This document shows, piece after piece, positions 43,189 through 52,016 of a stretch of 64,000 nt of DNA. Source of the DNA: Burkholderia sp. WP9 (GTDB lineage Bacteria; Pseudomonadota; Gammaproteobacteria; Burkholderiales; Burkholderiaceae); the NCBI RefSeq assembly GCF_900104795.1, contig NZ_FNTG01000003.1:1-64000 (forward strand), given 5' to 3'. Position 1 is the first letter of the stretch. The number at the start of each line of letters is the position of its first letter. The notes below the pieces were generated by a model, which was given only the letters and a program-made list of their open reading frames with translations, searched no databases and was not told the DNA's origin. The translations under genes were made by a program, and so were the position numbers.

Positions 43189-44322
43189 TCAGGAGTTGCT
43201 CTGCGAGCCTTGGGAGCCGCGCGCGGAAACATTACTCGCGCTGCCTTCGCTGCTCGATGACGATGAGCTACCGCTGCCGCCCCATGACGACGAGCTGCCG
43301 CCGTATGACCCACTGCCCTGGGAACCGCGGGCGTAGGAGTAGGCGCCGCTGCCACCGCTGGAGGGGCCGGACGATCCGCTGGAGGAACCCGACCCGCTTT
43401 CGGTACGGCCAACGCTGCCGCCTCCGCCGCCCTTTCCACCGCCGTTGCCAGCCGGAGACGGGGCCTGCCGTATGTGCTGGGCGAGTTTGGTGCTGACGCC
43501 GTTGGTCCAGCGCGCGGCGAGGTCGGGCAGGGACTTCAAGAGCACAACGGCCATGACGGTGATGATGCCGGCGGTGATAATTGCCATCAGCGCGCCTGAG
43601 TTCGGATTGGGATTCGCCGCTGCTGAAATAGCGTTGTCGAAGAAGTGCATGAAAATGCCGAAGCTCATAGCCGTCATGGCAATGAGAAGGATGTAGTTAA
43701 GGACTGAGCCAAGCCAGTTTCCGAAGAAGCTAACAAGCGGCGGGACTATCAAGAGCAGAATGAAAAACGGCCCAAAACATACGGTGATTGCCAGCAGGAA
43801 CTTCGCAAGCAGGATCGAAATAGCCCCAATGCCGCAAATCAGTAGCGTGGAAATGATTACGACAATGCCAAGTACCAGCGCGACCAACCCGCGTTCGGAC
43901 GTGATGCCGGCTTGGTCGAACAATGTTCGCATGACTGTAAGACTGTGGTCCATCGCCGAATCGATCATGCTCGCTATGGCGCTTGAGCTGCCGCTCGCTG
44001 TAGAGCCATTCAACAACAGCACCGACCCTAACTCGTCCGGCAAGTGCATGGCAGTGCTCGCCAAAGTCGTTGCGTACAGGCCGCCCGCGCCGGCGATAGC
44101 TACGATGGCGAAATACTTGATGAACTTCTCCACGAGCTGCGATAGAGGCTCGCCGGTCGGCCGCAACATGATTGCAAGACCATCCACTGTGAGCATGATG
44201 ACAAGACCGAGCGCAGCGAGCGGAGCCGCCCATCCGATAATTCTGCTCACGTTCGCGGCTACGATTTGCGTCGTTACCGCGTCCATGTAGGTGAATATTT
44301 GTGTTACGCCATCGTAGGCCAT
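43189..44322 (-). CDS. virB6: T4SS inner-membrane channel protein VirB6
   Basis: A 377-residue polytopic protein with at least six membrane helices (for example IIGWAAPLAALGLVIMLTV, LVLGIVVIISTLLICGIGAI, FFILLLIVPPL, LMAIITAGIITVMAVVLL) matching TrbL/VirB6. The C-terminal 85 residues are an unusual Gly/Ser tract probably exposed in solution. Codons and GC drop in 43600-44300, hinting at a different history from its neighbours. Confidence 0.9.
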   Translation of the reverse strand: MAYDGVTQIFTYMDAVTTQIVAANVSRIIGWAAPLAALGLVIMLTVDGLAIMLRPTGEPLSQLVEKFIKYFAIVAIAGAGGLYATTLASTAMHLPDELGSVLLLNGSTASGSSSAIASMIDSAMDHSLTVMRTLFDQAGITSERGLVALVLGIVVIISTLLICGIGAISILLAKFLLAITVCFGPFFILLLIVPPLVSFFGNWLGSVLNYILLIAMTAMSFGIFMHFFDNAISAAANPNPNSGALMAIITAGIITVMAVVLLKSLPDLAARWTNGVSTKLAQHIRQAPSPAGNGGGKGGGGGSVGRTESGSGSSSGSSGPSSGGSGAYSYARGSQGSGSYGGSSSSWGGSGSSSSSSSEGSASNVSARGSQGSQSNS

Positions 44323-44331
44323 TGCCTTCCC

Positions 44332-44595
44332 CTACTTGTTGGTCAAGTTGGGCGCGTTGTTGGTCTCGCCGCCTTTCTTGTAATAGTCCTTGCCGTTGAT
44401 ATAGATGTCGGACTCGGCATTGGATGCGTTCATGCACTCGGGAGTCATCGCTTTCGCGGCGTCGTCCTTGCATTGAGCCACCATTGTTTTCCGTTCCGCG
44501 TCATGGTCGCGATACCAGCTCCGCGTGTGGCTTTCCTCCTTGTTGTTGCAGGCTGCGAGAACGAGAGTTACGAGAATGAGCAAAGATTTCTTCAT
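44332..44595 (-). CDS. eexN: EexN-like entry-exclusion lipoprotein
   Basis: An 87-residue lipoprotein with lipobox LVLAAC. The mature part SWYRDHDAERKTMVAQCKDD...TPECMNASNA matches the EexN-type pattern of entry-exclusion lipoproteins encoded between virB5 and virB6. It would block uptake of the same plasmid by a cell already carrying it. ATG 44595 follows GGATCACCACC. Confidence 0.8.
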   Translation of the reverse strand: MKKSLLILVTLVLAACNNKEESHTRSWYRDHDAERKTMVAQCKDDAAKAMTPECMNASNAESDIYINGKDYYKKGGETNNAPNLTNK

Positions 44596-44606
44596 GGTGG
44601 TGATCC

Positions 44607-45314
44607 TCAATTGCCGGTGAGATTCGGTGCGGTATTGGTTTCGCTGTCGTCGCCAAGCAGGTATCGCTTTTGGGCGATTGCCTGTTGCTGACGCAACAGG
44701 CGCTCTTGCGCCTGTTGACCCATCGCCATGAGCTGAAGCTTCGTTTGCTCGCCATGAATAGCGCCCTGTGCGGTCCCGATGCGGGCCTGCAAATCTTCGA
44801 TCTGCTTTTGCGTCGTGGCCTGCCCGATCTGCTGCGTAAGCGACTGCATGTCGTTCAGCTCGCGCATCTGGTTGTCATAGGCCTGCTCGGTCATCGCGCG
44901 GTCATAGGCTCCCTTCTCGTGTAGCTTCTCGTCGATGAATTTGAGCGCGTCGCCGCGGCCCATGCCACGAATCTGATTGTCGAACTGAGACAGGATGGAC
45001 GAGGCGGACCCGGACACGCTGGAGGTGCTGTTCATCGCGTCGGAATAGACCGCACTCCAGTTCTGCGGCAGGTTGTTGCGAAGGGTCGAAGTGCTTGTCG
45101 GTAGCATGCTGCTGTAGCTGCCGATAGTCCCACTCATCGCTTCATACTGCTGTCTCGCCTGGTCGAGCTGCGCCTTCATCTGCCCAATCTGTTGAAGGAA
45201 ATTTGCGGCACGTTGGGCGAGTGACGTTGGATCGGTGACAACGATCTGCGCGTGCGCGCCGGCGCACGAGGTGGCCAGCGCGATTGCCATTGCGGTTTGT
45301 TTCCAGAGCTTCAC
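44607..45314 (-). CDS. virB5: T4SS minor pilin VirB5
   Basis: A 235-residue secreted helical protein. GTG 45314 behind AGGAGA opens a signal peptide (AMAIALATSCAGAHA), followed by long helices (LAQRAANFLQQIGQMKAQLDQARQQYEAM and a C-terminal coiled region). VirB5 sits at the pilus tip. The upstream in-frame Arg-rich stretch was rejected. Confidence 0.88.
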   Translation of the reverse strand: MKLWKQTAMAIALATSCAGAHAQIVVTDPTSLAQRAANFLQQIGQMKAQLDQARQQYEAMSGTIGSYSSMLPTSTSTLRNNLPQNWSAVYSDAMNSTSSVSGSASSILSQFDNQIRGMGRGDALKFIDEKLHEKGAYDRAMTEQAYDNQMRELNDMQSLTQQIGQATTQKQIEDLQARIGTAQGAIHGEQTKLQLMAMGQQAQERLLRQQQAIAQKRYLLGDDSETNTAPNLTGN

Positions 45315-45324
45315 GGTGGTTCTC

Positions 45325-47991
45325 CTAGTAACGGCGCGATTTCTTACCGACGACAGCCGCGTAGTAACGCGGCAACCACACGTCCGGATCATCGGAGCCA
45401 AGGTCGCGAATGAGCTTTTCGAGCCGATCCGCGTTGTCCGGCGTGCCGGACAGAATGCTGAGCTCTTCGTCCATGCCGTCGAGCTTCATCACGGCAACGC
45501 CGGATTGGCCGCTCTGCTTGATGAGGAATTGGCGGCTGTGTTCGGGAATGGACTTGACCGCGTCGTACTCAGCCGGCGCGAGCTTCAGGCCTGCGGAACC
45601 GGTGTAATCTTCCGGGTCCGCATCGCGGTTTTCGAGCAGGAGCAACGTCACCATCTGCTGGATAACGGTCTTGCCGATGCTGCTCGAAATGGCGTCGTTC
45701 GGCTCCTGCGTCGAGAACACGTAGATGCAGTCTTTCTTGCGGTCGTTCTTGATGCCCCGCTTGATTTCGCGGACCATGATGGGGTCATCGAGATACTGTG
45801 CAAATTCATCGAATACCTGGATGAATCGACGCTTGCCGTCGATAGTCGAACGCACGCGGAAGTTGAGGTACATCAGCATTGGCGTGCGGGTGACAGGCGC
45901 AACCTCGTCTTTCGCGACGAGGAATTCCGTAAGGTCGAATGCGTTGATATCGCGCGTGTTGAAGTCGAGCGTGTCGGCTTCGTTATCGAACAGCCATCCG
46001 TAATCGCCGTTGCGCGTCCACGGCCTGAGCATGGCTGCCAATGTCATGCGCGCACCTGGGCCGCGATAGGGATCGGGCAAATGCTCCACCACAGCGGTGA
46101 TGGACCGGTCGGCAAGCGGAATGAGCGTCTGTTCGCCCCGGTGAGCCTCCGGATCATCGATGGGCGGCCCCATGACGGCATCAATGGCCGCCGACAGGTC
46201 GTCTACTTCGTGCTGCTCAAGTGGCTCGCCGTTCAGGGTGGTCTCGGCAAGCACGCGCAACAGACGCTTCACGAATGCGATGTAGATGCGCGTGGGGTCG
46301 AGCTGGAGAGGTTGCCATCCAGTCGGCGCGCCGTCCTTAAGCACCGTGTAACGCCCGTGGAGTGCCTTGACAAGCGGATACATGCCGCGATCGCGATCGT
46401 AGATCGCCATGCGGGGATCAATGGAACGCTCGGTCGCGAAGGTCAACAGGAGGTCCAGGAGCGTCGTCTTGCCAGAGCCGATACGCCCGAATATGCCCGT
46501 CACGCCTGGCGGTCGCTTGCCGAACGAACGCTCCTTCTTCGGCGTCGAGTGGAAACTGAAAAAAGCCGGCGTACCGCTGACGGCGCGAAACAGGGCAATC
46601 GCCCTGCCCCACGGGTTATCAGTGGCCTTGCCGGAAAGGAAGTTGTGAAACGACGAGAAGCAGAAGAAATTCCAGCTATTGACCGGCACCGGGCGCGGCA
46701 TGAACGCCGTGTTGCCAGGCAGGCGGCTGTAATACGCTGCCTCCGATGCCATGCCGACCGCGCCCGCTGCAACGCCGCACTGATTGAGCATGACCTTGGC
46801 CTGACGTGCCAGTGCCTGAGCCCTTTCGGCCGTGTCGCCGACCACATGCATGGTCGCATAGTGAAAGCCCATCACGAACCGGCCGGAAACAAGATCGTCG
46901 CGCGCATCCGTAATCTGACTGATCTGCGAATGGCTTGGATCGCCGGTTTCGATCAGCGACAGTTGCTGGTTGCGTAGAAAGATGCGGCCGGCCGCCTTGG
47001 ACATGCAGAAAAACACCTGCGTGAGAACGAATTCGAACGGGGCCTCCATCAGCAGGTTAAGCTGCCCCGGCTCCGTCTCTTCCTCGTACTCGCGAATCTC
47101 GACGGCGGCCGTGAAAAGGTTGCGGTCGATGGTCCGGATCTGGATCACGTCGCCGAACAGCGAACTGACCGGGCGATTCGTCATCAGGTAATCACGGATG
47201 CGTCCCCGGCACACCGGCACCGGGGACCATTCGCCGTTCGCGAGGAACCCAAGCCATTCCAGCGCACGCGAGAACACATGGCGCTGCGTCGCCGGCACCG
47301 GCTTCGGTGCTGCACCGTCATCGTCGGCCGGCAGGTTGGCGAGAAGGTCGCCTTCGATATCGTCGTCCAGCTCGTCGGCGTCGTCGGTCGTGTCGTCCTG
47401 TTCCTCGATCAGGTTGCCTTTCTTGTCGCGGTAATACAGGCCCATCGGTTCGATACCATACGAGCGCATCGCACCGGTTAGCTGGGTCGCGATATCTTCG
47501 AGCGCGGCGATTGCCTGCTTTTGCCTCCCGTCCAGTTGCTCGCGCGAGGGCCGGTCGAACCGCGCGAGAAATTTTTGCGTGAGGTCGCCGACAGGGTTAT
47601 AAACGACCGTCAGATACAGGTCGTTCGTCATCAGCGGCGTTTTCTCGAAGCTCTTGCGATATTTCGCGTCCAGCTCGCGCGCAAAGCGGGTCTTGAAGCT
47701 AGCGGCCGGATAGCTCTCGGTTTTGTGGTGATGCAGATGCGTCCAGAACTTCACGTGTTCGTTGCCGATCTGCTTTGCGACGTGGTTGAGGTCGAGAACC
47801 CACGACCTGAGCGTTTCATCGTGGGCGCTCTGGTGCGTGCGGCCGGGGACGCGAAACACGATCAGATATTCCGCGCCGATCGTGCTGATAATGGTTTCGG
47901 TGAGGTGCTGCGAATAGGGAATGTTCTTCACGAAGGAAGGCTCCTTCTTGAAGGTCTTGGTTTCGCTGATATTCCGGATAGCGAGCGCCAT
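45325..47991 (-). CDS. virB4: T4SS ATPase VirB4
   Basis: An 888-residue energy-transducing ATPase at the base of the T4SS. N-terminal CagE/TrbE domain, Walker A GRIGSGKTTLLDLL (about 440), the Walker B region FIQVFDEFAQYL (about 700) and the conserved STQEPNDA motif. ATG 47991 with GAGGT five bases upstream is preferred over ATG 48003. Its 5' part overlaps the extended virB3 frame. Confidence 0.94.
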   Translation of the reverse strand: MALAIRNISETKTFKKEPSFVKNIPYSQHLTETIISTIGAEYLIVFRVPGRTHQSAHDETLRSWVLDLNHVAKQIGNEHVKFWTHLHHHKTESYPAASFKTRFARELDAKYRKSFEKTPLMTNDLYLTVVYNPVGDLTQKFLARFDRPSREQLDGRQKQAIAALEDIATQLTGAMRSYGIEPMGLYYRDKKGNLIEEQDDTTDDADELDDDIEGDLLANLPADDDGAAPKPVPATQRHVFSRALEWLGFLANGEWSPVPVCRGRIRDYLMTNRPVSSLFGDVIQIRTIDRNLFTAAVEIREYEEETEPGQLNLLMEAPFEFVLTQVFFCMSKAAGRIFLRNQQLSLIETGDPSHSQISQITDARDDLVSGRFVMGFHYATMHVVGDTAERAQALARQAKVMLNQCGVAAGAVGMASEAAYYSRLPGNTAFMPRPVPVNSWNFFCFSSFHNFLSGKATDNPWGRAIALFRAVSGTPAFFSFHSTPKKERSFGKRPPGVTGIFGRIGSGKTTLLDLLLTFATERSIDPRMAIYDRDRGMYPLVKALHGRYTVLKDGAPTGWQPLQLDPTRIYIAFVKRLLRVLAETTLNGEPLEQHEVDDLSAAIDAVMGPPIDDPEAHRGEQTLIPLADRSITAVVEHLPDPYRGPGARMTLAAMLRPWTRNGDYGWLFDNEADTLDFNTRDINAFDLTEFLVAKDEVAPVTRTPMLMYLNFRVRSTIDGKRRFIQVFDEFAQYLDDPIMVREIKRGIKNDRKKDCIYVFSTQEPNDAISSSIGKTVIQQMVTLLLLENRDADPEDYTGSAGLKLAPAEYDAVKSIPEHSRQFLIKQSGQSGVAVMKLDGMDEELSILSGTPDNADRLEKLIRDLGSDDPDVWLPRYYAAVVGKKSRRY

Positions 47992-48325
47992 GCCATACCT
48001 CATCTCGAATGTCGTTAATCGACGGCGCGCTGTAATCGACCGGCGAGTAACTGGACCCTCCCCACAGCCGCGTGAAGGCGGATTCGTACATGTTGCGAAC
48101 CTTCGTTTTCAGCCATAAACCGATAATGCGAAACATGCGGTCATCGTGTTTCGTGATGCCCCACTCGATAAGCCACAGCATGCCGAACACAAGCAGCGCC
48201 CACAGATGGATCACCATGAACAGGGACGCCGAAAACATGAAGGTCAGGACGAACACGTTGCGGGGCACCAGCAACCATGTCGCTACGCGCGTCGCCCCCT
48301 TGAAGAGTGGGAATTTCTTAGCCAT
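47816..48325 (-). CDS. virB3: T4SS inner-membrane protein VirB3, with 3' read-through
   Basis: The first 109 residues fit VirB3: MAKKFPLFKGATR, a membrane hairpin (VFVLTFMFSASLFMVIHLWALLVFGMLWLI) and a soluble tail to INDIRDEV. Homologues are normally 90-110 residues, but this frame continues through virB4 for about 60 codons with no family look. Loss of the native stop, or a frameshift near 48000, would explain it. Confidence 0.82.
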   Translation of the reverse strand: MAKKFPLFKGATRVATWLLVPRNVFVLTFMFSASLFMVIHLWALLVFGMLWLIEWGITKHDDRMFRIIGLWLKTKVRNMYESAFTRLWGGSSYSPVDYSAPSINDIRDEVWHGARYPEYQRNQDLQEGAFLREEHSLFAAPHRNHYQHDRRGISDRVSRPRPHAPERPR

Positions 48326-48603
48326 CAGACGAGGCCGAAGAAACCCACGATCGCCGACGCGGAGCCGATGATGATGAGGCCGAGCACCGGGTTGACCACC
48401 TGATGGACCTTGATCAGATGGAAGAAGATGCCGGCACCGATTGCGACGATGCCGAGAATGCACGCGGCGGGAATCCAGAGCATCACCCACGAGTGCATCG
48501 AGTTCAACGAGGACGCGCCAGTGTCAACGGCAAAGGATTGACTCGCCGCGACCAGTGCGAAGGCGCCCACGACGATTTGTGCAGCTTGAACGCGCTTTTT
48601 CAT
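48325..48603 (-). CDS. virB2: T4SS major pilin VirB2
   Basis: A 92-residue prepilin with a signal peptide cut near SFA-VDTG, followed by two hydrophobic helices (HSWVMLWIPAACILGIVAIGAGIFF and VNPVLGLIIIGSASAIVGFF). Its stop overlaps the virB3 start. Forms the conjugative pilus. Confidence 0.92.
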   Translation of the reverse strand: MKKRVQAAQIVVGAFALVAASQSFAVDTGASSLNSMHSWVMLWIPAACILGIVAIGAGIFFHLIKVHQVVNPVLGLIIIGSASAIVGFFGLV

Positions 48604-48610
48604 CTCAGGC

Positions 48611-48916
48611 TCACTCCAGGGTTAAAGTCTCGGTTTCCCACTCGAAATCCGAAAAGGACAACAGGCACTCTTTGACGCCGACTTTTGTATCGAGCCAATC
48701 GACCAGGGCGCGCAGGTCGGACCACGTTCTAGGTTCCAGACTCTTCTTGACCCGGAACGCGCACGTGTACGCCTGGCCGGAATCGTTCTCGATGTCGAGA
48801 AACGGTATCCACTCGCGTTTTTCGATACGGCGGATTGCGACACGCACGACCCGCCATTCACGCAAGATGCTTTCGAGCTGGCCGAGCATCGCCAGATAAA
48901 CGACTTTCTTTTTCAT
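48611..48916 (-). CDS. Unknown protein between virB1 and virB2
   Basis: A 101-residue soluble protein (WRVVRVAIRRIEKREWIPFLD, YTCAFRVKKSLEPRTWSDLRALVDW). Mixed alpha/beta pattern. The ATG overlaps the virB1 stop by four bases and virB2 follows closely, so it belongs to the T4SS operon. No family recognised. Confidence 0.6.
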   Translation of the reverse strand: MKKKVVYLAMLGQLESILREWRVVRVAIRRIEKREWIPFLDIENDSGQAYTCAFRVKKSLEPRTWSDLRALVDWLDTKVGVKECLLSFSDFEWETETLTLE

Positions 48917-49695
48917 TGGTCACCTTTCGTTGAGGCCCGGCGTATGTACGCGCCGATTTCGGGATGGGCGAACGCGCCCGCTTCGATCTGATTTGCCGCG
49001 CCAGGCTCGCCAAGCTGCGTGCGCTGGTTAGATGCGGGTGGGTTCTGCTGCTGCGTGAGCGTTGCGGCGCCCGGCGCTGGTCCGGCCGGGTCGATGACGT
49101 TGCTCGAGCTCGAGCCGCTGCTCGAAGCGTTCGGGTCGATTGGCCCGTCGAACAAGGCGGGAATTTTCAGCTTGATCTGTGCGACGACACGCTTTACGTA
49201 GCCGTTTGCAAAGCCCTTCTGCTGGTTGCCGGTGTTGTAGCAGGACAGCGCCCGCTGCAAGGCCGCCTGTCCCTCACCTACCTGCTGGACAGCACGGGCG
49301 TAACAGCCACCTAGAACCTGTGCGCCGGCGCGCAGATTCGTGCAGGGGTCCAGCAGTTGTGTACCGGTGAGGCCAAGGCTGCGAAAATTGGCCGAATTGA
49401 TCTGCGCGTAGCCAACGTCATAATTCCAACCGCGCGCATCGAGCTTGGCGAGCGCATCGCGGGCTTCCTGCTCGGTGGTGGGCTGACGATCCAAGCTTTG
49501 GCCGCCATTCACGTTGATGGCGAACTGATTGTTATGCGACTCGGCACTGACCAGGTAAGCAACCGTAAGCGGATGCACGTCAGGCGCGCACGTGCGTGCC
49601 AACGCGAGAACCTGTGAAGACAGGCTCCCGTGTGCGTACCCGAAGACCGAAACAACGGCCGACAAGCACACGACGAGCATCGATAATTTTTTCAC
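48913..49695 (-). CDS. virB1: VirB1 lytic transglycosylase
   Basis: A 260-residue periplasmic SLT enzyme that locally opens peptidoglycan for the T4SS. GTG 49695 gives a signal peptide (KKLSMLVVCLSAVVSVFGYAHG). The SLT fold shows AESHNNQFAINVN with the catalytic Glu, GYAQINSANF, DPCTNLRAGAQVLGGCYA and LSCYNTGN. The last 70 residues are a Ser/Gln/Pro-rich tail. It is the first gene of the leftward operon. Confidence 0.9.
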   Translation of the reverse strand: MKKLSMLVVCLSAVVSVFGYAHGSLSSQVLALARTCAPDVHPLTVAYLVSAESHNNQFAINVNGGQSLDRQPTTEQEARDALAKLDARGWNYDVGYAQINSANFRSLGLTGTQLLDPCTNLRAGAQVLGGCYARAVQQVGEGQAALQRALSCYNTGNQQKGFANGYVKRVVAQIKLKIPALFDGPIDPNASSSGSSSSNVIDPAGPAPGAATLTQQQNPPASNQRTQLGEPGAANQIEAGAFAHPEIGAYIRRASTKGDQ

Positions 49696-49729
49696 ATTCA
49701 CATTTGTGATGTTTTTGCTACTGTTATAA
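49693..49729. promoter_or_regulatory. Divergent control region of the virB operon
   Basis: Between divergent virB1 and the double H-NS gene, TCACA-TT-TGTGA (49698-49709) is a symmetric operator-like site. TTGTGA and TATAAA on the plus strand could be promoter boxes for the rightward gene. The stretch is AT-rich, as H-NS-type targets are. Confidence 0.45.
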
Positions 49730-50128
49730 ATGATAAAGGAACCCTCAGTCGTGTCAACTACGGAGAGAAATGAAGGTCGGCGACTCATCAATCTGGAAGA
49801 CGGCGTCGTGATCGAATTCGTACCGTTTCCCTCGCAAGCGACACCGAAAGGCGAAGCTCGTTATCGCGATCCCGTTAACCCGCTCAACACGTGGTCGGGG
49901 CGCGGACAGCGGCCTTCATGGCTCGCGGCATACGTTGAGCAGGGACGCTCTATTAAAGAGTTCGAGATCCCTGGCGCACCGCCACGGGTCATGACCGCGC
50001 GATATCGCGATCCAGCCGACCCCGGCAACACGTGGACCGGCTACGGTAGGCGGCCGACCTGGCTGTTGACGTACCTGGAAGCCGGCCGGAAGCTGGAGGA
50101 ATTTGAAGTGACGAACGAAAGGATCTGA
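49730..50128 (+). CDS. Protein with two tandem H-NS DNA-binding modules
   Basis: A 132-residue protein. It has two copies of the H-NS C-terminal module, at about 45-75 (ARYRDPVNPLNTWSGRGQRPSWL) and 90-120 (ARYRDPADPGNTWTGYGRRPTWL). Each is followed by a short helix. The first has the classical GRG-RP minor-groove loop; the second has GYG-RP. There is no N-terminal coiled coil. It probably silences or regulates the AT-rich intergenic region next to it and the T4SS operon. Confidence 0.82.
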   Translation: MIKEPSVVSTTERNEGRRLINLEDGVVIEFVPFPSQATPKGEARYRDPVNPLNTWSGRGQRPSWLAAYVEQGRSIKEFEIPGAPPRVMTARYRDPADPGNTWTGYGRRPTWLLTYLEAGRKLEEFEVTNERI

Positions 50129-50131
50129 GAC

Positions 50132-50497
50132 ATGGGACAGGTCATTCCAATTGAAACGGGTAAGCGTGTAGGCCGCATGCGACGGTTCGCAGCGGCGCGC
50201 GAACGGGTTGCCCCGGCTTGCGCCGGCGCGGTTCGTTTACTTGGTCGCCTATTGCTTGATACCACGTGTTTTTTTATCGCCGGCGGTCTTCGTCTTTTTG
50301 GCCGCTATATTCGGTTCGCTTTAACGTGTGCTGTCCTGGTTGCACTCGTCGCACTCGGCGTCGAGTGCTTCCACCACTGCCCGCACCCTCGGACCGCGAT
50401 CATCGCGACGTGCGCGGCGATTGCATTGTTGGGCCTGCGTGAAGCACTGTATCGGTTGGAACGCCGTGCGCATGACTACGCCCCCCTCTGGAGATAA
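50132..50497 (+). CDS. Plasmid membrane protein of unknown function
   Basis: A 121-residue protein with a basic N terminus and three hydrophobic segments (LLLDTTCFFIAGGLRLF, FALTCAVLVALVALGV, AIIATCAAIALLGL). It is translated four bases after the double H-NS gene and six before a TrbM-type gene. Not recognised. Confidence 0.55.
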   Translation: MGQVIPIETGKRVGRMRRFAAARERVAPACAGAVRLLGRLLLDTTCFFIAGGLRLFGRYIRFALTCAVLVALVALGVECFHHCPHPRTAIIATCAAIALLGLREALYRLERRAHDYAPLWR

Positions 50498-50502
50498 CGC
50501 TC

Positions 50503-50808
50503 ATGAAGAAAGATCTCTCAACGCTTCTCGCGCTTCTGCTGGGTCTGGCCGTTACGGTCTCTGCATCCGCATCGTCCTGCAATACCGTTATCTGCATGGC
50601 CGGCCAAGTCCAGGGCCAGTCAGGCGGAAGCGACTGCGACCAGGCTATCAGGGACTTCTTTGCCATCAAGCGCTACCATCACGGCCACCTCGATCTGGGC
50701 CCAACGAGTGACGCGCGCCGTCAGTTTCTAAACGAATGTCCAGATTCTCAGCAACAGAACTCCAGCAGCGTAGACGAGATTATCAGCCGATTTGGCACGA
50801 TGGAGTAA
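50503..50808 (+). CDS. trbM: TrbM/KikA-family protein
   Basis: A 101-residue secreted protein. The signal peptide (TLLALLLGLAVTVSASA) precedes SCNTVICMAGQVQGQSGGSDC and AIRDFFAIKRYHHG, the Cys-rich pattern of TrbM/MpfK proteins of conjugative plasmids. Its exact role in transfer is not settled. Confidence 0.78.
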   Translation: MKKDLSTLLALLLGLAVTVSASASSCNTVICMAGQVQGQSGGSDCDQAIRDFFAIKRYHHGHLDLGPTSDARRQFLNECPDSQQQNSSSVDEIISRFGTME

Positions 50809-50913
50809 TGCGGGGACGAATGTAAAAGTAAAGATTTGCAAGTCTTATGCGCTTTGCATGCCTGGCATATCTAACATTTTTTATTGACCCGTATCCTGCT
50901 TGAAAATGTCAAC

Positions 50914-50943
50914 AAAAAAGGGAGAGAAGTTGCCTTCTCTCCC
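50914..50943 (-). terminator. Intrinsic terminator
   Basis: Minus strand: a perfect ten-pair stem (GGGAGAGAAG, 50943-50934, with its complement 50929-50920), a GCAA loop and then six T. Terminates the leftward gene at 50980-51429. Confidence 0.85.
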
Positions 50944-50979
50944 CTTTCCTTTGCTGCGTCGGCTATTCGAGCCTGCTCC

Positions 50980-51429
50980 CTAGAATGCTACCTCATCATC
51001 GTCTACGGGCACATCCGAGCGCGGCGGCACGACATCGAGCGCAATCCGTACAGTGTTGTCGGCATTACGCACGCGCCGGCCATACACGTTCAAACGCGGT
51101 GCTTCATCCCACTCTTCCTGCGAATACTCGTCGCGTACGTCAGGGCTAAGGGGCAGGACTACCAGGTAACCAGAATACTCCGGCGACCTGGCCGTCTTCT
51201 TTTCCTCGTTGCGAAACAGACGCCCCGAGTAATGCACCTGCCCTTTCGCGCCGACCGACAGGTCGAGAAAACGCTTGTCCGATCCCTTTGCATCCTTGAG
51301 AAAGGCCGACAACGGAACCGACTCACCATCGAGCTTGATAAACCCCGTGAAAAGCGGACCATTCTCGCGGGTGTGTTCCTCGTCCACGGGGAACAGAACA
51401 GCGGTAGTACGGCTGGTTTCGGTCAACAT
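50980..51429 (-). CDS. Plasmid protein with SSB-like acidic C-terminal tip
   Basis: A 149-residue protein with a beta-rich central region (LFTGFIKLDGESVPLSAFL, GQVHYSGRLFRNE, YSGYLVVLPL). It ends VPVDDDEVAF, an acidic tail with terminal Phe that resembles the tip by which SSB recruits repair and replication proteins. ATG 51429 has AGGAGG. It has its own terminator. DUF736-like or SSB-related; not certain. Confidence 0.6.
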   Translation of the reverse strand: MLTETSRTTAVLFPVDEEHTRENGPLFTGFIKLDGESVPLSAFLKDAKGSDKRFLDLSVGAKGQVHYSGRLFRNEEKKTARSPEYSGYLVVLPLSPDVRDEYSQEEWDEAPRLNVYGRRVRNADNTVRIALDVVPPRSDVPVDDDEVAF

Positions 51430-51758
51430 GATGAACCTCCTTCAAAGTAGAAAAAGGCCATCCGGGAGCGTCGGGAGACGATCCACGGATAGCGCGGATC
51501 GTCTCTCGACATGGCAAAGGTAGGACAAAAGGCGGAAATACTCAAGCCCGCGGTAATGATCTGCGCCAGGCCGGTGCCGTCGCAGCCGTCCAGGACGTCA
51601 TCCGGCCGCCCTCTGCCTTGATACCTCGACGCGGATCGGTCAGCACATAGGCGGTCGGCTTGCTTTCTCAGGATCGCACCAAGGCACATCAGATGCGACG
51701 TCGTGGTCTTGATCGTGCGGCCCTTGTGTGCCGACATAGACGATGCTGCTCAGATTTT

Positions 51759-51935
51759 TCAAGAATTTCGCGTATGATTTCTTGGGCTGACACCACACCC
51801 CTTTCCCCTTGGCACCTGCCGGCTCCGATCCGCCGCCGCTGCCACATAGCACCCGTAAAGCACCCGCGTGGGCCGGACCGTTAGTTGCATAGTCTCGGCT
51901 GCTTCCTTCTTCGCGGCGTCCTTCTTTGTCATGGT
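51759..51935 (-). CDS. Small doubtful ORF
   Basis: A 58-residue frame (MTKKDAAKKEAAETMQLTVR...) with a Lys/Ala-rich start. No family. It overlaps the far end of a zinc-ribbon remnant only on the opposite strand. The rest of 51430-51758 shows nothing I can assign. Confidence 0.3.
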   Translation of the reverse strand, partial: TMTKKDAAKKEAAETMQLTVRPTRVLYGCYVAAAADRSRQVPRGKGCGVSPRNHTRNS

Positions 51936-52016
51936 TTTCCGCTCGCGTTTCGCCGATGTCACGGCCAGCGTAGCGACGGCGTTGCAAACGCGGCCAAGGA
52001 GGGTGGACGAGCACGA

